This document shows, in pieces, positions 15,686 through 23,606 of a stretch of DNA of 45,311 bases. Positions within the stretch are counted from its first letter, which is position 1; each line of letters begins with the position of its first letter. The position numbers were made by a program, and so were the translations under genes. The notes under the pieces are model-generated. The model saw nothing but the letters and a program-made list of their open reading frames with translations. It was not told the origin of the DNA and ran no database searches. The stretch is from JBBDNV01 sp040877415 (GTDB taxonomy: Bacteria > Planctomycetota > Planctomycetia > Pirellulales > PALSA-1355): NCBI GenBank assembly GCA_040877415.1, contig JBBDNV010000212.1, positions 1 through 45,311 of the forward strand, read 5' to 3'.

Positions 15686-17038
15686 TCAGACCACCTTCGT
15701 CAAGCCGGGCACGGGCAGTTGGTACATGCCGTTGGCGTCGGGCAGCGACTTGGGCGTGGCCGTGAACGAAAACTCGTCGGGAGCCAGGCTGATCTGGGAA
15801 TTGATCGCCTGGTCCCAACTGATTTCCTTGCCCGAGTACGTGCACATACGGCCCAGGATCGCCGTCATCGTGCTCTTGGCGCCGGATTCGGCCTCGTTGA
15901 TCGGACTTCCCGAGCGGATGCTGGCAAACAGATCGTCATGCTCGACCTGGTACGGGTCGCGCCGAACTCCGCGATACTGCCAGGTATCGCGGCCGACCTT
16001 GATCTCTGCGTCCGAGATGTCCGCCGTTCCCTGGGTGCCCTGCGCGTGTTCCGACACGCTATTCCAGCAACCGGGGATATGGCGGCATTGGCTGAACATC
16101 CGCGCGCCGTCGGCGTATTCGAACTCGACGACGTGGTGGTCGAACGTTTCGCCGTAATCGCGGCCTTTGCGCACCTGGCAGCCGCCGATGCCGTTGGCCT
16201 TGACCGGATACGCGCCCTTGAGCCAGTTGCCGACGTCCAGGTTGTGGATGTGCTGCTCGACGATGTGGTCGCCGCAAATCCAGGTAAAGTAGTACCAATT
16301 GCGCATCTGGTATTCCATCTCGCTCAGCTTGCGGCCGGCTTTCGCTTCCAGTTGTTCGCGCGTGTACACCCAGGGCGTGGTGCCGTTCCAATAGACTCGC
16401 ATGGACGTGATGTCGCCGATCGCGCCGTCCTGCAATCGCTTGATTGTTTCCAGGTACGGGGCCTGGTGCCGGCGCTGCAATCCCACGCCGACCGCCAGAT
16501 TCTTCTTGATGGATTCTTCGGCGGCGGCCAACACGCGGCGCACGCCGGGGGCGTCGGTGGCGACCGGCTTTTCCATGAACACGTGTTTGCCGGCCTTGAC
16601 CGCGGCTTCGAAATGGTAGGGGCGGAAACCGGGAGGCGTGGCGAGGATCACCAGGTCGGGGCCGGCGGCCAGCGCCTTCTCGTACGCGTCGAAGCCGACG
16701 AACTTGCGATCTTCCGGCACGTCGATTCTGTCTTCGCTCAGATCTTGCATTTCGAGTTGCTTCAAGCTCCCGTCCAAGCGATCGCGAAACACGTCGGCCA
16801 TGGCGATCAATTTCACCTTGCCGGCCGTGCGCAGCGCCTGGTTCGCCGCACCGGTGCCGCGCCCGCCGCAGCCCACGAGCGCGATCTTGATCTCGTCGTC
16901 GCCCGCCGCGTGCGCGCTAGTGGCGAGCGACAAACTGCCGGCCAGCGCGCCGCCCACGATCGCGGCCGTGGATCCTTTGAGAAAATCGCGCCGCGCGACC
17001 GGCGGCTGCGACGCGTTCGTTCGGGAAGGATCGCTCAT
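15686..17038 (-). CDS. Gfo/Idh/MocA family oxidoreductase, TAT-exported
   Basis: A 450-residue protein. The ATG at 17038 has GGAG eight bases upstream. The frame continues further upstream into the SUMF1 gene region but is not coding there. The N-terminus has a twin-arginine signal (VARRDFLKGSTAAIVGG) ending near AHA (residue 42). The Rossmann fold follows (IKIALVGCGGRGTGAANQAL). The family motif EKP is in FMEKPVATDAPGVRR, and a C-terminal beta-sheet domain follows (SMRVYWNGTTPW, CGDHIVEQHIHNLDVGNW). It is expected to oxidise or reduce a sugar or related substrate with a tightly bound NAD(P) in the periplasm, as for other exported planctomycete members. The substrate is unknown. It lies 62 bases after the SUMF1 gene, in one operon. 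Confidence 0.93.
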   Translation of the reverse strand: MSDPSRTNASQPPVARRDFLKGSTAAIVGGALAGSLSLATSAHAAGDDEIKIALVGCGGRGTGAANQALRTAGKVKLIAMADVFRDRLDGSLKQLEMQDLSEDRIDVPEDRKFVGFDAYEKALAAGPDLVILATPPGFRPYHFEAAVKAGKHVFMEKPVATDAPGVRRVLAAAEESIKKNLAVGVGLQRRHQAPYLETIKRLQDGAIGDITSMRVYWNGTTPWVYTREQLEAKAGRKLSEMEYQMRNWYYFTWICGDHIVEQHIHNLDVGNWLKGAYPVKANGIGGCQVRKGRDYGETFDHHVVEFEYADGARMFSQCRHIPGCWNSVSEHAQGTQGTADISDAEIKVGRDTWQYRGVRRDPYQVEHDDLFASIRSGSPINEAESGAKSTMTAILGRMCTYSGKEISWDQAINSQISLAPDEFSFTATPKSLPDANGMYQLPVPGLTKVV

Positions 17039-17100
17039 GGTCGGTTCTCCATTTTCAGATTGTCGGGTGATCGTTGGTTGGCTCCGCGCACAAGCGCGGC

Positions 17101-18192
17101 TTATTCGTAAACTCCCGTGTCCCACAGCCTGGCCTGTTCTTCGGCCGAGGGCTCCTCGAGCGGCCGCACCACCCGAAAGCCCTGAAACAACGCGTCGGTA
17201 AAGTACCAGATGCTTTGCGGCAACTGCGGGTCCTGCTGCTTCCATTCTTTGCTCGAGCCGCGGCGGGCCGCGCTGCGCAAGGCCTGGGGATCGTCGTCCC
17301 ACGAACCGCCGCGCACCGCCATCGCATAAAGCTTCGTCGGCACGATCCACGGGTTGAGCGTCACCTTGCCGGCGAACTGCCGGTAATAGTCCGCAATATA
17401 CTGGTCGAGCGTCCATTCCGCCACGTTGCCGTGCACGTCGCACAGGCCCCACGGATTGGGCTTCTTCTGTCCGACCTTGTGATATTTATCTTCGGCGTTG
17501 TCGAAATACCAGGCGTATTCGCCGAGCTGGCCGGCGTCGTCGCCGAAGAAATAGGCCGTTTTGGTTCCGGCCCGGCAGGCATATTCCCATTCGGCCTCGG
17601 TGGGCAGCCGGTAGTAGCGGCCCGTTTTCGTGCTGAGCCATTTGCAGTAGCTCTTGGCGGCGTGCTGCGTCATGCAGATCGCCGGAAAGCCTTCCTTGCC
17701 CATGCCGAAGGTCATGTCGGTGTACGGTTTGGTGGGCCGGGTGACCGCGTCGGCCAGTTTTTCGCGCGCGGTTGGCTCAACCTTGTTCAGCTCGCGCCGT
17801 TGGACGTCGAGGTTGAACATCCAGATTTCGTATTCATCCCAGGTGACTTCGCACTTACCCATCCAGAACGGCCTGATTTCCACTTCGTGCCGCGGCCCCT
17901 CGTCGTCCTTTCTTCCCTCCTCGTCGTCGGGGCTTCCCATCAGGAATTTTCCGCCGCGGATCGGCACCATGTCGAACGTGACGTCGCCGCTGGTGATCCT
18001 CTCGGTGTACGGCTTCATCTGGGCTTCGGTCGCGGCGGCGGAATCTTTCACCTCGACCGGCGGCGCGGAATCTTCAGCGGCGCCAATCGCGCCCTCCCAA
18101 CCGGCCACGCAACACAAAAGGGCCGCCGGAAAACACCGTTTGAGCGATGACAGCAATTGAATCGTACCCCGCGCCGCGACTACGCTATGCAT
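17101..18192 (-). CDS. SUMF1 / formylglycine-generating-enzyme-like protein, probably non-catalytic
   Basis: A 363-residue protein with an N-terminal export signal (about 1-38). The SUMF1 domain then runs from VPIRGGKFLMGSPDDEEGRKDDEGP (about residue 76) to GFRVVRPL. The usual landmarks are present: F-W-M-G-K-C-E-V-T, RLPTEAEWEYACRAGT, NPWGLCDVHGNVAEWTLD and AVRGGSWDDDPQALRSAARRG. In true formylglycine-generating enzymes two cysteines lie in the segment after RGGS. Here that segment reads WDDDPQAL and has no Cys, so sulfatase activation is unlikely. A ligand-binding or structural role is more probable. It is the first gene of a two-gene operon with the Gfo/Idh protein and is divergent from the ApbE-like gene. 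Confidence 0.9.
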   Translation of the reverse strand: MHSVVAARGTIQLLSSLKRCFPAALLCCVAGWEGAIGAAEDSAPPVEVKDSAAATEAQMKPYTERITSGDVTFDMVPIRGGKFLMGSPDDEEGRKDDEGPRHEVEIRPFWMGKCEVTWDEYEIWMFNLDVQRRELNKVEPTAREKLADAVTRPTKPYTDMTFGMGKEGFPAICMTQHAAKSYCKWLSTKTGRYYRLPTEAEWEYACRAGTKTAYFFGDDAGQLGEYAWYFDNAEDKYHKVGQKKPNPWGLCDVHGNVAEWTLDQYIADYYRQFAGKVTLNPWIVPTKLYAMAVRGGSWDDDPQALRSAARRGSSKEWKQQDPQLPQSIWYFTDALFQGFRVVRPLEEPSAEEQARLWDTGVYE

Positions 18193-18233
18193 AGAAGGTC
18201 CTTCGCAGCAATTCCTTTAAAAGCCGCACGCTC

Positions 18234-19340
18234 ATGTCAACCATCGAAGCCAACCGCGCCCGCGTCACGCCCAGTTCGATCGAGCGTTGGCAACGCGCGA
18301 GCTGGTTCGGTGCATGGTTGGGGGCCTGGTTGTGGGGAACCTATCTCGGGCTGAGCGGGTTTGCCTGGGCCGATAGCCCGGCCGCCGAACTGGTGCGATA
18401 CGAATCCACTCAACCCCAAATGGGAGTGCCTTTTAAGATCATATTGTACGCATCCGACGAAGCGGCTGCAAAGGGTGCGTTCGAGGCGGCCTTTTCGCAC
18501 ATCGCCGCGCTCAATCGCATGCTGAGCGACTATGACCCCCAAAGCGAGCTCAGCCGGCTGAGCCGCACCGCCGGCTCGGGCCGCGATGTTCCCGTCAGCG
18601 AAACTTTGTGGAACGTGCTGGCCCGTTCGCAAGCCTTGGCCGGCGAGACGGACGGGGCGTTCGACGTGACGGTCGGTCCTTATGTGCGCTTGTGGCGCCG
18701 CGCGCGCCGCAACAAGGAAATGCCCGCGAGCGAAAGATTGGCCCAAGCGCGATCGGCCGTCGGCTATCAACTTCTCAAGCTCGACGAACAGCGCCGCACG
18801 GCCCGCTTGCAGAAGCCCGGCATGCTGCTCGACCTGGGCGGCATCGCGATGGGCTACGCCGTCGACGAAGCGCTCGAACTCTTGCGCAAGCGCGGCATGA
18901 CCCGCGCCCTCATCGACGCCAGCGGCGACATCGGCGTTTCCGATCCGCCGCCGGGCAAGCGCGGCTGGACGATCGACGTCGCGCCGCTGGCGGCCGGCGG
19001 CGCGCCCGGCGTGAGCATCCTGTTGGCCAACGCGGCCGTCACCACCTCGGGCGACGCGTTTCAACACGTCGTGATCGGCGGCAAGCGATACTCGCACATC
19101 ATCGATCCGCGTACCGGCCTGGGACTCACGGACCAGAGCAGCGTCACGGTGATCGCCGCCGACTGCACGACCGCCGACAGCCTGGCGACGGCGGTGAGCG
19201 TGCTCGGCCCGAAGGCCGGCCTTAAGCTCATCGAACGGACTCAGGGCACCGCCGCCCTCATCATCCGCGCCGCCGACGGCAAGCCGGAAGTGTACCAGTC
19301 GGCTGGTTTTTCCAAGTTTGTTGTTTCCGACGACAAGTAA
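18234..19340 (+). CDS. apbE: FAD:protein FMN transferase (ApbE-like)
   Basis: A 368-residue exported protein. A hydrophobic signal segment at 22-46 ends at FAWADS. The ApbE fold follows: MLSDYDPQSELSRLSR (96-111), DGAFDVTVGPYVRLWR (140-155), LDLGGIAMGYAVDEAL (199-214), TTSGDAFQHVV (270-280), YSHIIDPRTGLG (286-297) and the metal-site segment TTADSLATA (312-320). The enzyme attaches FMN from FAD to a Thr of target flavoproteins such as NqrB, NqrC and RnfG. One oddity: the conserved Lys of GGIAKGYA is Met206 here. Several exported ApbE-like proteins differ at this site, so activity is uncertain. No flavoprotein target gene lies nearby. Confidence 0.9.
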   Translation: MSTIEANRARVTPSSIERWQRASWFGAWLGAWLWGTYLGLSGFAWADSPAAELVRYESTQPQMGVPFKIILYASDEAAAKGAFEAAFSHIAALNRMLSDYDPQSELSRLSRTAGSGRDVPVSETLWNVLARSQALAGETDGAFDVTVGPYVRLWRRARRNKEMPASERLAQARSAVGYQLLKLDEQRRTARLQKPGMLLDLGGIAMGYAVDEALELLRKRGMTRALIDASGDIGVSDPPPGKRGWTIDVAPLAAGGAPGVSILLANAAVTTSGDAFQHVVIGGKRYSHIIDPRTGLGLTDQSSVTVIAADCTTADSLATAVSVLGPKAGLKLIERTQGTAALIIRAADGKPEVYQSAGFSKFVVSDDK

Positions 19341-19357
19341 ACGCGGGTCCGCGTCGG

Positions 19358-21127
19358 TTATTCCGCGGCGCTCGAGAAGCGGACGTAGTCGAACAAGAAC
19401 CGTTGGTAGGAAGGGTAATTGCCCACGCCCCAGCCGCGATCGCCCTGACGCCCCTGCATGGAGGCGAGGCACGGGTAGCCGATCTTGCCGATCTTTTTTC
19501 CGATCGCTTGTTCCGTGTCCAACACTTCGGAAAACAACCAGGCATCGGCCTTCGCCGCCCGAAAGCCGATGCGCAAATGGCTCTCGTCCATCACTTGCAC
19601 GAGCATGTAGAGAGGCCTGGCCGTCAACAGCGACTGCGCGAGCGGGCTCGCGAAGCGAACGTTCAAAAGCGGGCTGGGAACGACCTTCGTGGGATCGAAA
19701 GCAAAGTGATTGATGAGCGCGCGGCCTTTGCCGGGAATGTTTTGCACGCCGGGATTCCAGCCCTGGCCCATGACATTGCCGTCGCTGTCGAACAAGTTGA
19801 ACGTCCACCACAAGTTCCAGGGAATCGTGTCATCGGGCGCAATAAACGCCGTTTCGAACTCGATCGGCGGCTTGAACCGCGCCAGGTCGATCGCATCGCC
19901 GCTCGTGATCGGACACATGGCCCAGCCGCCGTTCATCCCCAGCAGCGTGACGGTGCAATAGCCCGGGTTCGAGTAGGTTTCGGCGATGGCGTTGCCCTCG
20001 ATGTACCACTTCTGATCGGCCAGGAAACCGGGCACGTCGAATCCCTCGGAAAGATGATCAAAATTCTCGGGACCGTTGCCGTAAAAGACGGCGTAGTCGA
20101 CGTAGTATTCAAAGGCCGGATCGGGCGGCTCGACCTTGAACAGCTCTTCCAGCCGGCCGAAGACGCGCTGGGCCTCGTCGCCCTTGTTCCCTTCCGCGGA
20201 CCAGCGTTGCCGGAAACTTTTGAGCCACTCGGGCGGGGCGTCGAGTTTCAGCTCGGCCGCCAACACTTGCGGGATCCAGCGGTCGAGCGAAACGATGGGG
20301 CCGATTTCCCAAATGCCCGTCATCTTGCCGAACCGTGAAACGTCGAGCGTGCGCATCCGCCAGCCGGGATGATTGCCAAAACCCACGCCGACTTGCAACG
20401 TCGTGGTGTTCAACACGCTGGCGCGAAAGCGCACAATCGAATCGGCCGGCCCCTGGGCCTTGGACCAGGAGCCCGAAATGCTGCCCTCGAAGCCGAGCCA
20501 GGTGTAGCCCATTTGCCAATTGCCGCTGGCGGCAGGCGATAAATCGCCGCGGCCGTAAACCAGATAAACTTCGGGCGAAGGGTCCCATTGATTCAGCGGC
20601 GTGGCTTTGACACCCGGCACGCCGGGACGATAATTCTCGCCGACGTTGCCCAGGTGAACGACGAACAATTGCAGCGCGTGCGTCTCGGGCGGAAGCTGCG
20701 AGCGGTCTAGTGGCCACGTGCTCGGATCGGAAAACGTCACGGCCAAGTTGAGCCCGATCGCGTAGTTGATTTGCCGCTCGCTGATCCCCTTCATGGCCTG
20801 GTAGTTCTGGATCCAGCCGAGGTGAAATTCCCACGGCAGCGGATAGTCGTCGATGCGGATCGGCGCCGCGAGCACGCCTTTGACGTCCTTTCCCTTTCCC
20901 GCCTCGACAAGCGTCACGACGCCTCGGTGGTCGGTCGTCGAGAGCCGGGCGATGTTCTCCTTGGGCAGGAATTGCCAAGGCGCCGTTTCGTCGCCGGGGG
21001 CGATAAAGTGCTGACTGAGCCGGCGAATGTCGGGCCGGTTTTCCCGGCGCGCCGGTTCGGCGCCGCTGGCAATCTCACCGGCTAACGACCACGAGACAAT
21101 CAGGACAAGCGGCACAAGGCGCGGCAT
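19358..21127 (-). CDS. Exported planctomycete protein of unknown function (589 aa)
   Basis: The ATG at 21127 starts a signal peptide (MPRLVPLVLIVSWSLAGEIASGAEP). A longer frame to 21205 would bury it. The 589 residues are rich in aromatic residues and glycine, with probable beta-sandwich sections (WPLDRSQLPPETHALQLFVVH, NWQMGYTWLGFEGSISGSW, FRASVLNTTTLQVGVGFG, PLYMLVQVMDESHLRIGFRAA). They resemble carbohydrate-binding or cytochrome-associated modules, but no family can be named safely. There are no CxxCH motifs. The protein is encoded alone, convergent with apbE (17-base gap), and should be periplasmic or outer-surface. Confidence is high that it is a gene and low on function. Confidence 0.8.
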   Translation of the reverse strand: MPRLVPLVLIVSWSLAGEIASGAEPARRENRPDIRRLSQHFIAPGDETAPWQFLPKENIARLSTTDHRGVVTLVEAGKGKDVKGVLAAPIRIDDYPLPWEFHLGWIQNYQAMKGISERQINYAIGLNLAVTFSDPSTWPLDRSQLPPETHALQLFVVHLGNVGENYRPGVPGVKATPLNQWDPSPEVYLVYGRGDLSPAASGNWQMGYTWLGFEGSISGSWSKAQGPADSIVRFRASVLNTTTLQVGVGFGNHPGWRMRTLDVSRFGKMTGIWEIGPIVSLDRWIPQVLAAELKLDAPPEWLKSFRQRWSAEGNKGDEAQRVFGRLEELFKVEPPDPAFEYYVDYAVFYGNGPENFDHLSEGFDVPGFLADQKWYIEGNAIAETYSNPGYCTVTLLGMNGGWAMCPITSGDAIDLARFKPPIEFETAFIAPDDTIPWNLWWTFNLFDSDGNVMGQGWNPGVQNIPGKGRALINHFAFDPTKVVPSPLLNVRFASPLAQSLLTARPLYMLVQVMDESHLRIGFRAAKADAWLFSEVLDTEQAIGKKIGKIGYPCLASMQGRQGDRGWGVGNYPSYQRFLFDYVRFSSAAE

Positions 21128-21349
21128 GGCGGTCACCAAGGCGGGAGGAAGCTGGGAGGGAATTCGGCAGGCGCCATCTTCGTCCGCTCTGGCGCGCCCC
21201 GTCAAGTAATTGCTACGTTATGCCGCGCACACGCCACGCCAAGGGGTCGCAGAGACCCTAGGCTCCCCGTTGCTCACCAAGTAACATGATGCCGTCATCG
21301 GGGTGCCGGCCGAAGGCGGAGATCGACAAGGAGGGCAGGGGATTTGCCG

Positions 21350-22261
21350 ATGAACGTATTCGTCGCGGGCTCGACCGGTGTGCTGGGCCGGCGGCTGGTC
21401 CAACAATTCAGCGAGCGAGGGCATCGGGTGACCGCTCTGGTTCGCAGCCGCGCCGGCGAGCGGCTGGTGGCCAGCCTCGGCGGAACGCCGCGATTCGCCG
21501 ACCTGTTCGATAGCGCCGCATTGGTGCACGCCGCCGAAGGGGCCGACGTGGTGATTCACGCCGCTACGGCCATTCCCGTCAAAACCCGCACCAGCCCGCG
21601 CGATTGGGAACCGAACGATCGCATCCGCCGCGAAGGGACCGCGTCCTTGGCCGAGTGCGCCGGCCGGATCGGCGCCAAGCAATTCATTTTCGAGAGCATC
21701 GTGTGGGTCGCCCGCCCGGCGGACGACTCGGAGTTCGACGAGGACTCGTCCGCCGCTGGCGATCCGCACATTCAATCGGCCCTCGACGGCGAGCGCATTG
21801 CGCAGGAAGCGGCCGGTCGCGGCGGATTCGCCGGCTGTGTGCTGCGCTGCGGCTGGTTTTACAGCTCCGACTCGGCGCAGACGCAAATGATGGTGGACGG
21901 GCTGAAGCGGCGGCGATTTCCGATCATCGGCACGGGCGATGCCGTGTGGCGGATGTTGCACCCGGACGACGCGGCCGGCGCGTTTGTGGCCGCGGCCGAG
22001 TCGGGTAAGGGAGGACTATGGCACGTCGTGGACGACGAGCCGGTCACGGCCGCCGAATTCCTCACGGCGTTGGCCCAGCGTTTTTCCGCGCCGCCCCCTC
22101 GCCGCGTGCCCGTCTGGCTCGCCCGGCTCATGGCCGGCCGCGCCGCCGCCGAATTCTTCACCCGCTCCACGCGCACGACGGCCGATCGCTTCAAGCGCGA
22201 CATCGGCTGGCAACCGCAGTTCCCTACGTATCGCGCGGGGATCGAGGAAATTGAACGATGA
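21350..22261 (+). CDS. NAD(P)-dependent epimerase/dehydratase (extended SDR)
   Basis: A 303-residue protein starting at the ATG at 21350, with purine-rich GGAGGGCAGGGGA upstream. An in-frame TTG at 21344 is less likely. The N-terminal nucleotide-binding motif is MNVFVAGSTGVLGRRL (G-x-x-G-x-x-G). ADVVIHAAT follows at about residue 65. The usual YxxxK of SDRs is not evident. The corresponding region reads FIFESIVWVARP, as in atypical 'NmrA/UDP-glucose epimerase-like' members, so catalytic ability is uncertain. The C-terminal part (MLHPDDAAGAFVAAAE, WHVVDDEPVTAAEFL, FKRDIGWQPQFPTYRAGI) is standard for sugar or sterol epimerase-like proteins. It converges on the PQQ gene across the inverted-repeat element. 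Confidence 0.88.
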   Translation: MNVFVAGSTGVLGRRLVQQFSERGHRVTALVRSRAGERLVASLGGTPRFADLFDSAALVHAAEGADVVIHAATAIPVKTRTSPRDWEPNDRIRREGTASLAECAGRIGAKQFIFESIVWVARPADDSEFDEDSSAAGDPHIQSALDGERIAQEAAGRGGFAGCVLRCGWFYSSDSAQTQMMVDGLKRRRFPIIGTGDAVWRMLHPDDAAGAFVAAAESGKGGLWHVVDDEPVTAAEFLTALAQRFSAPPPRRVPVWLARLMAGRAAAEFFTRSTRTTADRFKRDIGWQPQFPTYRAGIEEIER

Positions 22262-22268
22262 AGGCCGA

Positions 22269-22350
22269 TAGCCCCCGGCTTTGTCCGGGGGACGCATTGC
22301 CGATCGACCAACGGAACCCATCGGAATCCCCCGGCAAAGCCGGGGGCTAA
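22269..22350. repeat. Paired inverted GC-rich hairpins (REP-like), copy 1
   Basis: Two hairpins face each other. The left is CCCCCGG-CTTTGT-CCGGGGG (22272-22291). The right is CCCCCGG-CAAAG-CCGGGGG (22328-22346), continuing CTAA. Left and right are inverted copies of one 25-28 base unit separated by 36 bases. The same pair recurs at 41648-41744 with an unrelated spacer. It sits between two convergent genes, and its right arm supplies the TAG stop of the PQQ gene, so bidirectional termination is a likely effect. Confidence 0.85.
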
Positions 22351-23606
22351 CGGCGTCCTTCATCCCTTTCTTCCAGGCACCACAGGTGCTTTGCGGTGCG
22401 CAGAAAGAATTTCCCGGCGGAAATGGCCGGCGAGGCATAAACCGGCTCGCCGATTTCGTTGCGCGCCAGCTCCGTGTACTCCCCGGCGTCGGCGCGAATC
22501 ACCAGCGTTGAACCGGCCTCGTTGGTGAAGTAGACGCGATTTTCGGCCGCTACGGGCGAGGCGGTAAATTCGCCGCCCAACCGCTTCCGCCACAGAATCT
22601 TGCCGCGTTTCGCATCGAGGCAAGTGGCAATCCCATGGTCGTCGACCAGGAAGTAGCGTTCGCCCACCAGGATCGCCGAAGGGACAAACGAATTGCCACG
22701 CGTGGTGGACCAGACAACGTGCGAATCGGTTACGTCGCCGCGCCCGCCAGTGCGCACGGCGAAGTTCGTGCCGCCGGGACCGCTCGTGGCGTAGATCAAT
22801 CCGTCGGCGACGATCGGCGTGGGAATGCACTCGCGCTCGAGCCCGCGCAACGTCCACAGTTTCCCGCCCGAGCGCGCGTCGAAGGCGTCCATCTTTTCCG
22901 AGCCGCACAAGACCAATTCCGAGCCCGGCCCGGCCGTCTTCGTGCAAACCGGCGACGACCACGACAGCCATGCCTCGGGCCGATCGGTCTTCCAACGGTT
23001 CGCGCCGGTGTGCTTGTCAATGGCCAGCACGTACGACGCTCCGTAATGATCGCACTGCAGGATCAGAATGTCTTCGAACACCAGCGGGGAGCTGGAAGCG
23101 GCAAACCGGTTTTCGAAAGCGCCGTACTCGCCGGCCAGCGAACGCTGCCAAACCAGCCGCCCGTCGAAGTCGAGGCAGAATACGTCGCCGCTGCCGAAGA
23201 ACGCGTAGATGTGCTCTCCATCCGTCACCGGCGAGGGCGTGGCCATGCTGCTTTTGGTTTCGTGGTGCAAGGTCGGCGCCGTGCCCCAATAGCGCGCGTG
23301 CCAGAGCCGGCGCCCCGTGTCGCGATCGAGCGCGATGACGTGCAAGTCTTGCTGCCGCGCTCCGTCGGAGCTGGTGCAGACGACCACCGTGTCCCAAACG
23401 ATGGGGTTCGAAATGCCCGAGCCGGGAAGCGGCACTTTCCAGCGGACGCCGCTCGCGGACGACCATTCGAGCGGGACGCCGGAGTCCGTTGTGACGCCGT
23501 TGCGCCGGGGGCCGCGCCAGCCGGGCCAGTTTTCGGCGCGGGCTGGCGCCAAGCCGACAAGCGTCAGGACGACGCAAAGGGAAACCGAGCGCGCGGCGGC
23601 ATTCAT
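22347..23606 (-). CDS. Secreted PQQ-like beta-propeller repeat protein
   Basis: A 419-residue protein. The ATG at 23606 overlaps the stop of the upstream gene (ATGA, 23603-23606), and a signal peptide ending PARA follows. ENWPGWRGPRRNGVT is the typical opening of planctomycete PQQ-repeat proteins. Then come eight-bladed propeller repeats of the form A-x-D-x-x-T-G-x-x-x-W (VIALDRDTGRRLWHARYWG, FCLDFDGRLVWQRSL, LAIDKHTGANRWKTDR, DAFDARSGGKLWTLRG, TCLDAKRGKILWRKRLG). These BamB/PQQ-dehydrogenase-like propellers lack evident quinone ligands here and are thought to serve as scaffolds. The stop codon lies inside the inverted-repeat element. Confidence 0.92.
   Translation of the reverse strand: MNAAARSVSLCVVLTLVGLAPARAENWPGWRGPRRNGVTTDSGVPLEWSSASGVRWKVPLPGSGISNPIVWDTVVVCTSSDGARQQDLHVIALDRDTGRRLWHARYWGTAPTLHHETKSSMATPSPVTDGEHIYAFFGSGDVFCLDFDGRLVWQRSLAGEYGAFENRFAASSSPLVFEDILILQCDHYGASYVLAIDKHTGANRWKTDRPEAWLSWSSPVCTKTAGPGSELVLCGSEKMDAFDARSGGKLWTLRGLERECIPTPIVADGLIYATSGPGGTNFAVRTGGRGDVTDSHVVWSTTRGNSFVPSAILVGERYFLVDDHGIATCLDAKRGKILWRKRLGGEFTASPVAAENRVYFTNEAGSTLVIRADAGEYTELARNEIGEPVYASPAISAGKFFLRTAKHLWCLEERDEGRR

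Noticed and set aside
17039..17452. N-terminal extension of the Gfo/Idh gene
   Set aside because: It overlaps the SUMF1 gene in another frame. A TAT signal and ribosome-binding site mark 17038 as the start.
22262..22360. Insertion sequence end
   Set aside because: No transposase or target duplication is visible. The element fits a REP-like repeat better.
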